From NCBI GenBank assembly GCA_027000645.1, contig JALTNO010000337.1, forward strand, positions 1 to 39,120: a DNA stretch of 39,120 nucleotides, read 5' to 3'. The position numbers were made by a program, and so were the translations under genes. This DNA comes from Paracoccaceae bacterium (GTDB lineage Bacteria > Pseudomonadota > Alphaproteobacteria > Rhodobacterales > Rhodobacteraceae). Position 1 is the first letter of the stretch; each line of letters opens with the position of its first letter. The notes under the pieces are model-generated. The model saw nothing but the letters and a program-made list of their open reading frames with translations, was not told the DNA's origin and made no database searches. Positions 18,688-28,518 of this stretch are shown here, in pieces.

Positions 18688-18718
18688 TGTGATCACGCCC
18701 TCGAAAAGTGTGATCACG
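18688..18718. promoter_or_regulatory. Two GTGATCAC palindromes spaced 21 bp, candidate sucC operator
   Basis: TGTGATCACG at 18688..18697 and again at 18709..18718, upstream of the sucC start at 18576. Confidence 0.6.
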
Positions 18719-18950
18719 AACTGCAAGGTTCACGGGAAACGCTTGATTCGCAGTCGCTTTGCAGACACGAAAGAAGAGGCGAAGAATCGCGCTGTCCGTC
18801 CGATCTCCGACCATCCCACGCGGAAATTTCGCAAGACACCACCCTTCGCTCGCGCGGTCGGAACTTTCGCGTCGGCGACGCTCCCCCGGACCATATCGAG
18901 GGCAAGTCCCACGCATCCACCCCGGCCGATCGCCAGAGCCAAGATCACTT

Positions 18951-19001
18951 CTTTTTCTGGCTGCAAATATCCCGGGGAGCGCGAGGGGCAGCGCCCCTCG
19001 C
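18951..19001 (-). repeat. Dispersed intergenic hairpin repeat, copy D
   Basis: CTTTTTCTGGCTGCAAATATCCCGGGGAGCGCGAGGGGCAGCGCCCCTCGC; reverse complement of copy B with one mismatch. Confidence 0.85.
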
Positions 19002-19033
19002 CCGGGGCGAGAGGCGCCCCCCGGGTACCGCTG

Positions 19034-20041
<1,008 letters not shown>

Positions 20042-20153
20042 TTACGCCGTGACGCGCAAGGGCTCCGCGCGTGCTGCGCCGCGCTGCGGGCGATTGCGGC
20101 GCGGGGGATGTTTCCGCTAAAGCGGTTGAAACGAACGGGTTAGGTGGCTGGCA

Positions 20154-20909
20154 ATGCCGGAACTCACGCCGATGTTTTTCCTCGTCGCGGCGCCGGCGGT
20201 AATGTTCGCGGGTGTCTCCAAGGGCGGGTTCGGATCGGGTGCGGCCTTCGCTTCGGCAACGATTCTGGCGCTTGTCCTCGATCCGGGGCAGGCACTGGGC
20301 GTGATGTTGCCGCTGCTGATGCTGATCGACGCGGCGACGCTGAAACCCTACTGGCGCAGGTGGAGCTGGCCCGAGGCGAAGGCGATCATCCTTGGAAGCC
20401 TTCCGGGTGTGGGGCTGGGGGTTGCGCTGTTCGGCGTGGTGGATGCGGACGCGATCCGACTGCTGATCGGAACGATCGCGGTTCTGTTCGTGATATGGCA
20501 GGTCTGGCGCCGCAGCGGGCTGCTGCACCTTTCGGGCCGCCGGCTTCCCGTCTGGGCCGGCATCGTCGCAGGCATGGCCGCCGGCTTTACCAGTTTCGTG
20601 AGCCATGCCGGCGGCCCGCCGGCAGCGGTCTACCTGCTTTCGCGGGGATTGAACAAGGCGCGGTACCAAGCGACGACGGTCCTGATATTCTGGGTCATCA
20701 ATATCGTGAAGTTCGCACCCTACGCGGCACTTGGCATGTTCACCGCGAAAACCGCGCTGGCCGACCTTTTTCTCGCGCCTTTCGCGCTGACCGGAGCATG
20801 GCTTGGCGTTCGCGCCCATCGGATCATGCCCGAGCGCGCCTTTTTCGGCCTTGCCTACGTGCTGCTTCTGGTGACCGGCGCCAAACTGATCCGGGACGGC
20901 CTGACCTGA
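20154..20909 (+). CDS. TSUP (TauE/SafE) family transporter
   Basis: Polytopic; VSKGGFGSGAAFASATILALVLDPGQALGVMLPLLMLID and FTSFVSHAGGPPAAVYLLSRGL signature. Confidence 0.85.
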   Translation: MPELTPMFFLVAAPAVMFAGVSKGGFGSGAAFASATILALVLDPGQALGVMLPLLMLIDAATLKPYWRRWSWPEAKAIILGSLPGVGLGVALFGVVDADAIRLLIGTIAVLFVIWQVWRRSGLLHLSGRRLPVWAGIVAGMAAGFTSFVSHAGGPPAAVYLLSRGLNKARYQATTVLIFWVINIVKFAPYAALGMFTAKTALADLFLAPFALTGAWLGVRAHRIMPERAFFGLAYVLLLVTGAKLIRDGLT

Positions 20910-20926
20910 GGCTGCGCGGCGCGGGC

Positions 20927-21247
20927 TCAGGCTTCGACACCGACGGGCCGGGGTGACGGAGCGACGACGGTCTCGAAGGCCTTGCCCGAGGCGATCAGGC
21001 AGGTCAACCCGTTCGGCCGGGTGGCGGTGATGGTCCAGCTTCCCGTCGCGACCGAGGCGAAAACCTCGATGACGGCGCCCTGCGCGCCAAGCCCGACGAT
21101 CCGCAGCGTTTCTCCGTAGGTCGAGGCCAGACGTTCGATCACCGTCGATCGCGGGGCGCAGTTTCGCGGCGCCTCTGCCCGCGCCTGCGCCGTCGCCAGC
21201 ACCGCCAAGCCGAGGCCCGTCGCCAGTTTCATGAACTTCCGTTTCAT
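20927..21247 (-). CDS. Hypothetical secreted protein
   Basis: MKRKFMKLATGLGLAVLATAQARA signal peptide followed by about 80 aa with two Cys; no family recognised. Confidence 0.65.
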   Translation of the reverse strand: MKRKFMKLATGLGLAVLATAQARAEAPRNCAPRSTVIERLASTYGETLRIVGLGAQGAVIEVFASVATGSWTITATRPNGLTCLIASGKAFETVVAPSPRPVGVEA

Positions 21248-21468
21248 CTCCAATCCCCGGATCGACGCCGGCCCGATGGCCGGAGTCTCGGGCGGATCAT
21301 CCGCCTCCTGCCGAAAAACCCTGTCTGGAAATGGCCCGGAAATGGTTAACGAACCGTTCACGATACTTGCCGCGAAGCCGGGATTCTGCGTTGCGGCGAT
21401 ATTTTTCTTGAATTTTCCGACCAGAAATGCCCCTTTCCGCGCAACAAAATGTCCCGAAGGAGAGAGCC

Positions 21469-22338
21469 ATGGCCGAGAAAACCGCCCCGCGCGCCCGCCC
21501 GTACCGCTCGGTGCTTTATATTCCCGGATCGAAGCAGCGGGCGCTGGAAAAGGCCCGCACTCTTACCGTCGATGCCATCATCTTCGACCTGGAAGATGCG
21601 GTGGCCGCGGATGAAAAGGAAAACGCGCGGGCAACGCTTGCGGCCATGCTGGAGGAGGGCGGCTATGGCCCGCGCATGAAGATCGTGCGGATCAACGGGC
21701 TCGATACGCCATGGGGGCGGGACGACGCCGAGGCGGTGACGCAGATGGACGCGGATGTGGTACTGCTGCCCAAGGTGTCGGGCGCGGCGGATGTGGATGC
21801 GCTGGCCGCGATCACCGGCGATCTGCCGATCTGGGCGATGATGGAAACGCCGCGGGGGATGCTGAACGCCGCCGAAATCGCCGCGCACCCGCTGCTGACC
21901 GGCATGGTGATGGGCACCAACGACCTGGCCAAGGAGCTGCAGTCACGCTATCGCCCCGACCGGCTGCCGCTGTTGACCGGGCTGGGCCTGTGTCTGATGG
22001 CCGCGAAAGCCGAGGGCGTGGTGATCGTTGACGGCGTCTACAACGCCTTCAGGGACAGCGAGGGTCTGGCTGCCGAATGCGAACAGGGGCGTGACATGGG
22101 TTTCGACGGCAAGACCCTGATCCACCCGGCCCAGATCGAGGTGGCCAACCGTGTCTTTGCGCCGACTCCGGAAGAAATCGAGCTGGCCCGCCGTCAGATC
22201 GAGGCATTCGAACAGGCGCAGGCATCGGGGCAGGGGGTTGCGGTCGTGGATGGCCGGATCGTCGAGAACCTTCACGTGGAAGCGGCGCGCGAGCTCCTTG
22301 CCAAGGCGGCGGCAATCGAATCAATACTGGGGTTCTAG
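21469..22338 (+). CDS. mcl2: HpcH/HpaI (CitE-like) CoA-ester lyase family, probable (3S)-malyl-CoA thioesterase (Mcl2-like)
   Basis: ATG at 21469 after GAAGGAGAGAGCC; RSVLYIPGSKQRALEKARTLTVDAIIFDLEDAVAADEKENAR; clusters with mesaconyl-CoA hydratase as in Rhodobacter. Confidence 0.75.
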   Translation: MAEKTAPRARPYRSVLYIPGSKQRALEKARTLTVDAIIFDLEDAVAADEKENARATLAAMLEEGGYGPRMKIVRINGLDTPWGRDDAEAVTQMDADVVLLPKVSGAADVDALAAITGDLPIWAMMETPRGMLNAAEIAAHPLLTGMVMGTNDLAKELQSRYRPDRLPLLTGLGLCLMAAKAEGVVIVDGVYNAFRDSEGLAAECEQGRDMGFDGKTLIHPAQIEVANRVFAPTPEEIELARRQIEAFEQAQASGQGVAVVDGRIVENLHVEAARELLAKAAAIESILGF

Positions 22339-22448
22339 TCCATGCCGGACATGAACGGATGCAACCTTGCCTGCAGCCGGGGGCGGGCGGGCACGAGCCC
22401 GGGCCGCTTGCGCGATCGGGGCGAGACAAACAGGACGGGTTTTGAAAC

Positions 22449-23009
22449 ATGAGCGGATTCGGAGTTCTGATTGCGGGCGTGGCCCTCTGGTGGGTCGCCC
22501 ATCTATTCAAGCGCCTGGCGCCGAATGCCCGCGCCGCCCTTGGCGAAATGCCGGGCAAGGCGGTCGTGGCGCTGGTGCTGGTGCTGTCCATCTGGCTGAT
22601 GTCCCGTGGCTTCCGGGCCGCTCCGGTCATCGACCTGTGGTTTCCGCCCGCATGGATGCGCCATGTCAACAACCTGCTGGTTCTGGTCGCCATCTTCATG
22701 ATGAGCCCGGCCGGCCGCAAGGGGCGGGTCCTGCACGGGATGCGTCACCCGATGCTGACCGGCCTGGCGCTGTGGGCCATCGCCCATCTTCTGGTCAACG
22801 GCGACCTGGCGGCGCTGATCCTGTTCGGCGGGCTGCTGGCATGGGTTCCGGTGCAGGTGGCCGCCGTCAACCGCGCCGAACCCGACTGGACGCCGGGCGC
22901 ACCGGGCACGCTGGGTGCGGACGCGATGTACCTTGTCGCCTCGGCCGTGCTGCTGGCGGTGATCGGCTGGATCCACGGGATGATCGGCCCCTGGCCATTC
23001 CCGGGCTGA
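22449..23009 (+). CDS. NnrU family membrane protein
   Basis: Polytopic; ALWWVAHLFKRLAPNARAALG and GRVLHGMRHPMLTGLALWAIAHLLVNGDLAALILFGGLLAW, typical of NnrU. Confidence 0.85.
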   Translation: MSGFGVLIAGVALWWVAHLFKRLAPNARAALGEMPGKAVVALVLVLSIWLMSRGFRAAPVIDLWFPPAWMRHVNNLLVLVAIFMMSPAGRKGRVLHGMRHPMLTGLALWAIAHLLVNGDLAALILFGGLLAWVPVQVAAVNRAEPDWTPGAPGTLGADAMYLVASAVLLAVIGWIHGMIGPWPFPG

Positions 23010-23022
23010 CAGGGAGAGAGAA

Positions 23023-23229
23023 ATGCCGAAAATCTACCGCTTGCTGACCGAGGACGACACTTCGGCCTTTTGCCACAAGGTGTCGTTGGCCCTCTCCAAG
23101 GGGTGGGAGCTGCACGGCAGCCCGACCATGGCCTTCGATTCCGCCCGCGGCGTGATGCGCTGCGCGCAGGCCGTGACCAAGGAGGTGGAAGCCCCCTATT
23201 CGCCCGACATGAAGCTGGGAGAGCAATGA
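23023..23229 (+). CDS. DUF1737 small protein
   Basis: 68 aa MPKIYRLLTEDDTSAFCHKVSLALSKGWELHGSPTMAFD; RBS GGGAGAGAG; stop abuts the downstream start. Confidence 0.8.
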   Translation: MPKIYRLLTEDDTSAFCHKVSLALSKGWELHGSPTMAFDSARGVMRCAQAVTKEVEAPYSPDMKLGEQ

Positions 23230-24261
23230 ATGACCAAGACCAATCCTGGCCGCTTCTTCGAGGACTACCGGGTCGGCGAGGTGCTGACCCATGCCGTCCC
23301 GCGCTCGGTCACAGGGGGGGAGCGGGCGCTCTACCATGCGCTCTATCCGGCGCGGCATGCCCTGTTTTCCTCGGATGAATTCGCGCGCGGATGCGGACTT
23401 CCCGCAAGCCCGCTGGACGATCTGGCGGTCTTTCACCTGGTATTCGGCAAGACCGTGCCGGATGTGTCCTTGAACGCGGTGGCCAATCTCGGCTATGCCG
23501 AGGGGCGCTGGCTGCGCCCGGTCCGGCCGGGCGACACGCTGCGCGCGGAATCGGAAGTGATCGGGCTCAAGCAGAATTCGAACGCAAAGACCGGCATCGT
23601 CTGGGTGCGCACGCGCGGGCTCAACCAGCGCGGCGAGGTGGTTCTCGAATACTGCCGCTGGGTCATGTTGCGCAAGCGCGACGAAGGGGCCCCCGCCCCG
23701 GATCCGGTGGTGCCGGCGCTGGCGGCCGCGGTTCCGGCCGGGCAGCTGGTCATCCCCGAGGGGCTGGACTTCACCGGCTACGATTTCGCCTTGGCCGGAG
23801 AGCCGCACCGCTGGGGCGATTACGAGGTGGGTGAAAAGATCGACCACGTGGATGGCGTGACCATCGAAGAGGCCGAACACATGATGGCAACGCGCCTGTG
23901 GCAGAACACCGCCAAGGTGCATTTCGATGCCAGCTTGCGGCCCGACGGGCGGCGGTTGATCTATGGCGGGCACGTGATTTCGCTTGCCCGGGCGCTCAGC
24001 TTCAACGGCCTTGCCAATGCGCAGATGATCGTGGGACTGAATGCCGGGGCCCATGCCAATCCCTGTTTCGCCGGCGACACGGTGCGGGCATGGTCCGAGG
24101 TGCTGGACAAGGCCGACACCCCCGCGCCGGGGGTGGGCGCAATCCGGCTGCGGCTGGTGGCATACAAGGAGAGTTCCCCCTTCGAGCTGCGCGCAGATGA
24201 CGGCAAGTACCTGCCGGGGGTTCTGCTGGATCTCGACTACTGGGCATTGATGCCGAAGTGA
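23230..24261 (+). CDS. mch: MaoC-family hydratase, probable mesaconyl-CoA hydratase (ethylmalonyl-CoA pathway)
   Basis: 343 aa with two hotdog halves: MTKTNPGRFFEDYRVGEVLTHAVPRSVTGGERALYHALYPARHALFSSDEFARGCGLP and KVHFDASLRPDGRRLIYGGHVISLARALSFNGLANA. Confidence 0.88.
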   Translation: MTKTNPGRFFEDYRVGEVLTHAVPRSVTGGERALYHALYPARHALFSSDEFARGCGLPASPLDDLAVFHLVFGKTVPDVSLNAVANLGYAEGRWLRPVRPGDTLRAESEVIGLKQNSNAKTGIVWVRTRGLNQRGEVVLEYCRWVMLRKRDEGAPAPDPVVPALAAAVPAGQLVIPEGLDFTGYDFALAGEPHRWGDYEVGEKIDHVDGVTIEEAEHMMATRLWQNTAKVHFDASLRPDGRRLIYGGHVISLARALSFNGLANAQMIVGLNAGAHANPCFAGDTVRAWSEVLDKADTPAPGVGAIRLRLVAYKESSPFELRADDGKYLPGVLLDLDYWALMPK

Positions 24262-24298
24262 CCCCGCGGCGGCGGGCTTTCCCGGTGGCAGGCGGGTA

Positions 24299-25111
24299 TC
24301 AGGGTTTCCGCGGCCGCGGGGTCAGCGCCCGGATGGTCTCGCGCACCGCGCGGGGCAGGGTGGTGTCGGCGTCCTCGGGGGCCGCGTCCAGCGCGCTGTC
24401 CACGTCCTTGACCAGGATGCCGATGGTGTTGTCCCCTTCGTATCCGTCGCGGGCGAATTCGATCCGCTCGAACCCCGAGGCAAACCAGTTCTGCCCCGAG
24501 GACACATGGATCAGCGCCAGCAGTTCCTCCTCGTCCAGGCCCGCATTGTCGGCCCAGTCGAGGACCAGCCGGGTCATGGCGGTATTGGCGGCGGCCAGAA
24601 GGTTGTTGAGCACCTTCGCCTGCATGCCGGCGCCAAAGGGGCCCATGCGGTGGAAATGGCGGCCCATGGCCGCAAGCAGGGGCTGCACGGCATTCAGATC
24701 CCCCGGCGCGCCGCCCAGCATGAAGGACAGCCGGCGCTCCTGCGCGGCAATCTGAGCGCCCGACATCGGCGCGTCGATCAGCACGATGCGCTCGGGCACG
24801 CGCGCGCGCAAGGCGGTCACATAGCGCGGCAACAGGGTCGAGCAGATGATCACGCGTTTCAGACGGGGGGCGGTGGAGACGAAGGCCTGGCGCCCGAAAA
24901 GCACCTCTTCGGTCTGGGCAATGTCGCGAACCACGGTGACAAGCGTCTCGAGCCGCTGCGCAAAGGCGGCCGGATCGTTGCTGACATGCGGGGCCAGCGG
25001 CCCGTATTCGCGGGCCGGGCGGATGTCGAAGCCTTCCGCATCGAAACCGGCATCGCGCAGCGCCGCCAGCATCGGCGCCCCCATCCGGCCGCAACCGGCA
25101 ACCCCGATCAT
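24299..25111 (-). CDS. NAD(P)-dependent beta-hydroxyacid dehydrogenase family protein
   Basis: MIGVAGCGRMGAPMLAALRDAGFDAEGFDIR Rossmann; IDAPMSGAQIAAQERRLSFMLGG; GAGMQAKVLNN catalytic Lys. ATGA overlap with the upstream ATPase gene. Confidence 0.85.
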   Translation of the reverse strand: MIGVAGCGRMGAPMLAALRDAGFDAEGFDIRPAREYGPLAPHVSNDPAAFAQRLETLVTVVRDIAQTEEVLFGRQAFVSTAPRLKRVIICSTLLPRYVTALRARVPERIVLIDAPMSGAQIAAQERRLSFMLGGAPGDLNAVQPLLAAMGRHFHRMGPFGAGMQAKVLNNLLAAANTAMTRLVLDWADNAGLDEEELLALIHVSSGQNWFASGFERIEFARDGYEGDNTIGILVKDVDSALDAAPEDADTTLPRAVRETIRALTPRPRKP

Positions 25112-26415
25112 TTGACGATATGTTCGTCGCGCACGAACATGTTGGCCCATGCCCGGTCGATCAGCTCCGGTGTCATCTGATAGGGAATACCCTCGAATTC
25201 GCAGATCGCGATCATCTGGTCGATCAGGAAACCGGGCTGGTAGTTGGCATAGACGTTGTCGATGGTGGGATACTTGTTCTTGAGCAGGTGAACCAGCGTC
25301 GCCTCGTCCAGCGGCATCCCCTTCTTGCGGGCCACCATGGCGAAGATCTTGAGGAAGTTTTCCTGGCTCGGCCCGTCGATCTTGATCTTGAAGAAGATGC
25401 GCCGCAGCGCCGCCTGGTCGAAGATCTCGTTGGGGTGGAAGTTGGTGGAAAAGATCACCAGCGTGTCGAAGGGGACCTCGAACTTTTCGCCCGATTGCAG
25501 GCTCAGGATATCCTTGCTTTCTTCAAGCGGCACGATCCAGCGGTTGATCAGCGCCTGCGGGGGCTCTTCCTGCCGGCCCAGGTCGTCCACGATGAAGACG
25601 CCTCCCGTGGACTTCAACTGCAACGGAGCCTGATAGGTGCGCGCGGTCGGATTGTAGACGAGGTCGAGCATCTTCAGCGACAGCTCGCCCCCGGTGATGA
25701 CCGTGGGCCGGTCGCACAGCACATAGCGCGTGTCGAACCGCCGGTTGCGCCGCAGGCTGGTCGGATCGTCGCGGGCCTCTTCCGCGGCACTGTGAATGAT
25801 CGGGTCATAGACGGTGATGACCTGCCCGGCATATTCGATCGCGCGGGGAATGTAGATCCTGTCGCCAAGCGCATCGCGGATCCCGTTCGAGATCGACGAC
25901 TTGCCGTTTCCGGGCGGGCCGTACATCAGGATCGAACGGCCGGCGCTGATCGCAGGACCGAGATGGTCGAGCAGGCTGTCGGGAAGGATCAGGTGCCCCA
26001 TGGCCCGGATCAGCTGGTCGCGGGTGACCTGGATGTTGCGTATGCTCTGGCGCTTGACCTGTTCGGCATAGACGCTCAGCGGCACCGGCATCGGGCCGTA
26101 ATATTCCGACTGCGACAGCGCATCCAGAGCCCGGGCCTTGCCGGCATCGGTCAGCTGATAGCCCATCTCGCTGCCGCTGTTGGCATGCAGCGTGCCGGTG
26201 GCCTCCAGCAGCTTCTGCTCGCGGGCGAGATCGACCAGTTCCTGCGTGACCGGGATCGGGAGGCAGATCGCCTCGGCAATGGCGCTGACCGTGTCGACGC
26301 TCTTGCGGAAGACCGTCTTGAGCATGATGTCCCGCATCATCACCAAGGGCAGCTGCATCTCCGACAGCCGTCGGGGAGCGGGCGGCGCCATCACGGTGGT
26401 CGTCTGCATGTTCAT
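25108..26415 (-). CDS. AAA-family ATPase associated with Tad pilus locus
   Basis: 435 aa; Walker A GPPGNGKSS, Walker B VFIVDDLG, sensor FSTNFHPNEIFDQAALRRI; N-terminal winged-helix-like region. Confidence 0.8.
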   Translation of the reverse strand: MNMQTTTVMAPPAPRRLSEMQLPLVMMRDIMLKTVFRKSVDTVSAIAEAICLPIPVTQELVDLAREQKLLEATGTLHANSGSEMGYQLTDAGKARALDALSQSEYYGPMPVPLSVYAEQVKRQSIRNIQVTRDQLIRAMGHLILPDSLLDHLGPAISAGRSILMYGPPGNGKSSISNGIRDALGDRIYIPRAIEYAGQVITVYDPIIHSAAEEARDDPTSLRRNRRFDTRYVLCDRPTVITGGELSLKMLDLVYNPTARTYQAPLQLKSTGGVFIVDDLGRQEEPPQALINRWIVPLEESKDILSLQSGEKFEVPFDTLVIFSTNFHPNEIFDQAALRRIFFKIKIDGPSQENFLKIFAMVARKKGMPLDEATLVHLLKNKYPTIDNVYANYQPGFLIDQMIAICEFEGIPYQMTPELIDRAWANMFVRDEHIVK

Positions 26416-26539
26416 GGGTTGGAATTTCCCCCTGTCACCGCATGCCGGTTTCGATCAGGCGGCAGGATGGCCCGGGATTGTGGCACCATCTTGGCAGGGG
26501 CGGGGCGCGGCGATGGGATTCGGGCCGGATCGTGCGCGC

Positions 26540-27034
26540 TCAGCGGCCATAAATCGCGCCCAGAATCAGGTAGAGCGCCAGCGTGCCGCCCAGCGAGAAG
26601 CCCATCGGGAACTTCCATCCCATGTTCCAGCTTTTCCAGTCCGGGGCCACGCGACGCAGGGCGGTGAACTTGGCGATCCGATGAGTGGCGAAGGCGGCCA
26701 GGAGGTTGGCGGCGAAGATCGCAAGCAGCAGCCGCAGGTCGCCGGGCGCGACGAAGGGCGCGGCGGCGGCAATGAACTTGGCGTCGCCCGCCCCCATCGC
26801 CCCGCCCATGTTGAGCAGGATACCCAGAACGAGAACAACGACCATCTGCACCAGCCTTTGCCCGTAGACCGGCAGGGGAAGGACGATCAGCCCGATCACG
26901 AGAAAGACCGCCGCGAGCGCAAGGACCGCCTGGTTGGTGATCCGCATCTCGCGCAGGTCCGTGAACGCCACATAGAAGCACAGGGGCAGGACGAAGGGCA
27001 GGAACCACAATGCCGCCGTCGCAGAAATGCTCAT
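26540..27034 (-). CDS. cpaA: Prepilin peptidase, CpaA/TadV type
   Basis: MSISATAALWFLPFVLPLCFYVAFTDLREMRITNQ; MGAGDAKFIAAAAPFV: the two catalytic Asp motifs (TDLR, GAGDAK). Confidence 0.85.
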   Translation of the reverse strand: MSISATAALWFLPFVLPLCFYVAFTDLREMRITNQAVLALAAVFLVIGLIVLPLPVYGQRLVQMVVVLVLGILLNMGGAMGAGDAKFIAAAAPFVAPGDLRLLLAIFAANLLAAFATHRIAKFTALRRVAPDWKSWNMGWKFPMGFSLGGTLALYLILGAIYGR

Positions 27035-27038
27035 GGCG

Positions 27039-27890
27039 TCAGGAGGTCTCGAGCGCCCGCAACGAGCGAACCGCCTCTTCGAAATGCTGCGGATGGGTGT
27101 CGATCGCTTCCTGCAGCAGGCCCTTGGCGATCCGGGTGTCACCCTGTTTCACCGCGGTGAGCGCGAGGGTATAAAGAAGCTGCGCGCGTTCGGTCTGCTC
27201 CATCGGGATGACCGGCAGGGAATAGTTGCGCTGGGCTCCGCGAGCCAGCACGAGGTTGTTCTTGGCGGTGAACAGGGTCGGATCCTGCCGTATGGCGTCG
27301 CCGAAAAGGCGCTCGGCCGCAGCATAGTCGCCGCGGGTCAGTTTGGAATAGCCCCAGTTGTTGAGAACGCCTGCGGGCCGGGTGGTCAGCCCGACGGCGA
27401 TCTCGTAGAAACTGTCGGCGCGTTTCCAGTCCTTTTTGGCGTCGGCCACCATGGCCTCCAGCCGGTAGCGCTTGAAGGTTTCATGCGTGGGCGGCACTGA
27501 ATCCAGAACCGTCTTTGCCCTGTCCCATTCGCCCGCACGGATCAGGGCATCGGCAAGGTCCACCTTGTCGTCTTCGGTGGCGCCCTCCATTTGCGTCACG
27601 CGGGTCCAGGCGGCGACCGCCTCGGTGTTGCGCTTGGCGCGAACCAGCGACCTGGCCAGACCGCGCCGAAGGTCGATCCGGTCGGGATACTGCTTGAGCG
27701 TGCGGGTGAAGTAGTCGATCGCCTCGTTCGGGTCGGCGACCGTGAGCATGACGTCGCTCAGGTCGCTTTCATCGATGACATTGATGTCCTGGAAGGCACG
27801 TTCGACCGCAGCGTCAGTCTTCTTTTCGGCGCAGGCTGAAACCGTCAGCCCGCCTGCCAGCAGGGTGGCAATCAGGATGGGGTGGCGCAT
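27039..27890 (-). CDS. TPR-containing lipoprotein (TadD-like)
   Basis: Lipobox LTVSACAEKK; repeated TPR-like helices; sits in the tad cluster. Confidence 0.8.
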   Translation of the reverse strand: MRHPILIATLLAGGLTVSACAEKKTDAAVERAFQDINVIDESDLSDVMLTVADPNEAIDYFTRTLKQYPDRIDLRRGLARSLVRAKRNTEAVAAWTRVTQMEGATEDDKVDLADALIRAGEWDRAKTVLDSVPPTHETFKRYRLEAMVADAKKDWKRADSFYEIAVGLTTRPAGVLNNWGYSKLTRGDYAAAERLFGDAIRQDPTLFTAKNNLVLARGAQRNYSLPVIPMEQTERAQLLYTLALTAVKQGDTRIAKGLLQEAIDTHPQHFEEAVRSLRALETS

Positions 27891-27902
27891 GTCTTGCGTC
27901 CT

Positions 27903-28514
27903 TTACTGCTCTTGCCTCGATCGTGGTGTCTTGCGGATCCGGTAGTCGCCGGCGCCCCGCCGCACCAATCTGTAGTCTTCTTTTATTGGCGCATTATTAT
28001 CAGGATTTTCCGATTTTGCGAGTGCCAGGCGCAAATTGTCCCGGATTGCGTCACTTTCGCCATTGTCCAGCGCGTAGGCCCGGTGAAAGACGGCGCGCGC
28101 TTCGATCACGTTGCCCCGCTCCATGAGAACCACCCCCAGGTTGTTCCACGCTTCCGGCCAGTCCGGGGCGTCCTCGACCGCCTTGCGCAACATCCGCTCG
28201 GCCTGGCCCAGGCGGCCAAGTCCCAGGTCGGCGCTGCCCATTCCCATCAGGATCTCGGGTGTCATGCCGTGTTGCAGCGCCGCGCGGGTAAAGGCCTCGA
28301 GCGCGAGTTCATATTCCCCCGCGGCCATCAGCCTGTGGCCCACCTCCAGCCCGTCCACGGCCGGCTTGTCCGGGTCGATGCCGGGCGCGAAGGGGCCTTG
28401 GGACAGGTCGGGCGTGGACGGGGGCAGAGTGCAGGCGGCCACCGCCGCGACCGCGGCGATGGCCAACAGGAATTTTCCGGGTTTTCGGAGCGCAAGGCCG
28501 CCCGGAGTGGTCAT
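27903..28514 (-). CDS. tadD: TPR-containing lipoprotein, TadD
   Basis: Lipobox AAVAACTLPPS; TPR region EILMGMGSADLGLGRLGQAERMLRKAVEDAPDWPEAWNNLGVVLMERG. Confidence 0.82.
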   Translation of the reverse strand: MTTPGGLALRKPGKFLLAIAAVAAVAACTLPPSTPDLSQGPFAPGIDPDKPAVDGLEVGHRLMAAGEYELALEAFTRAALQHGMTPEILMGMGSADLGLGRLGQAERMLRKAVEDAPDWPEAWNNLGVVLMERGNVIEARAVFHRAYALDNGESDAIRDNLRLALAKSENPDNNAPIKEDYRLVRRGAGDYRIRKTPRSRQEQ

Positions 28515-28518
28515 CTGG

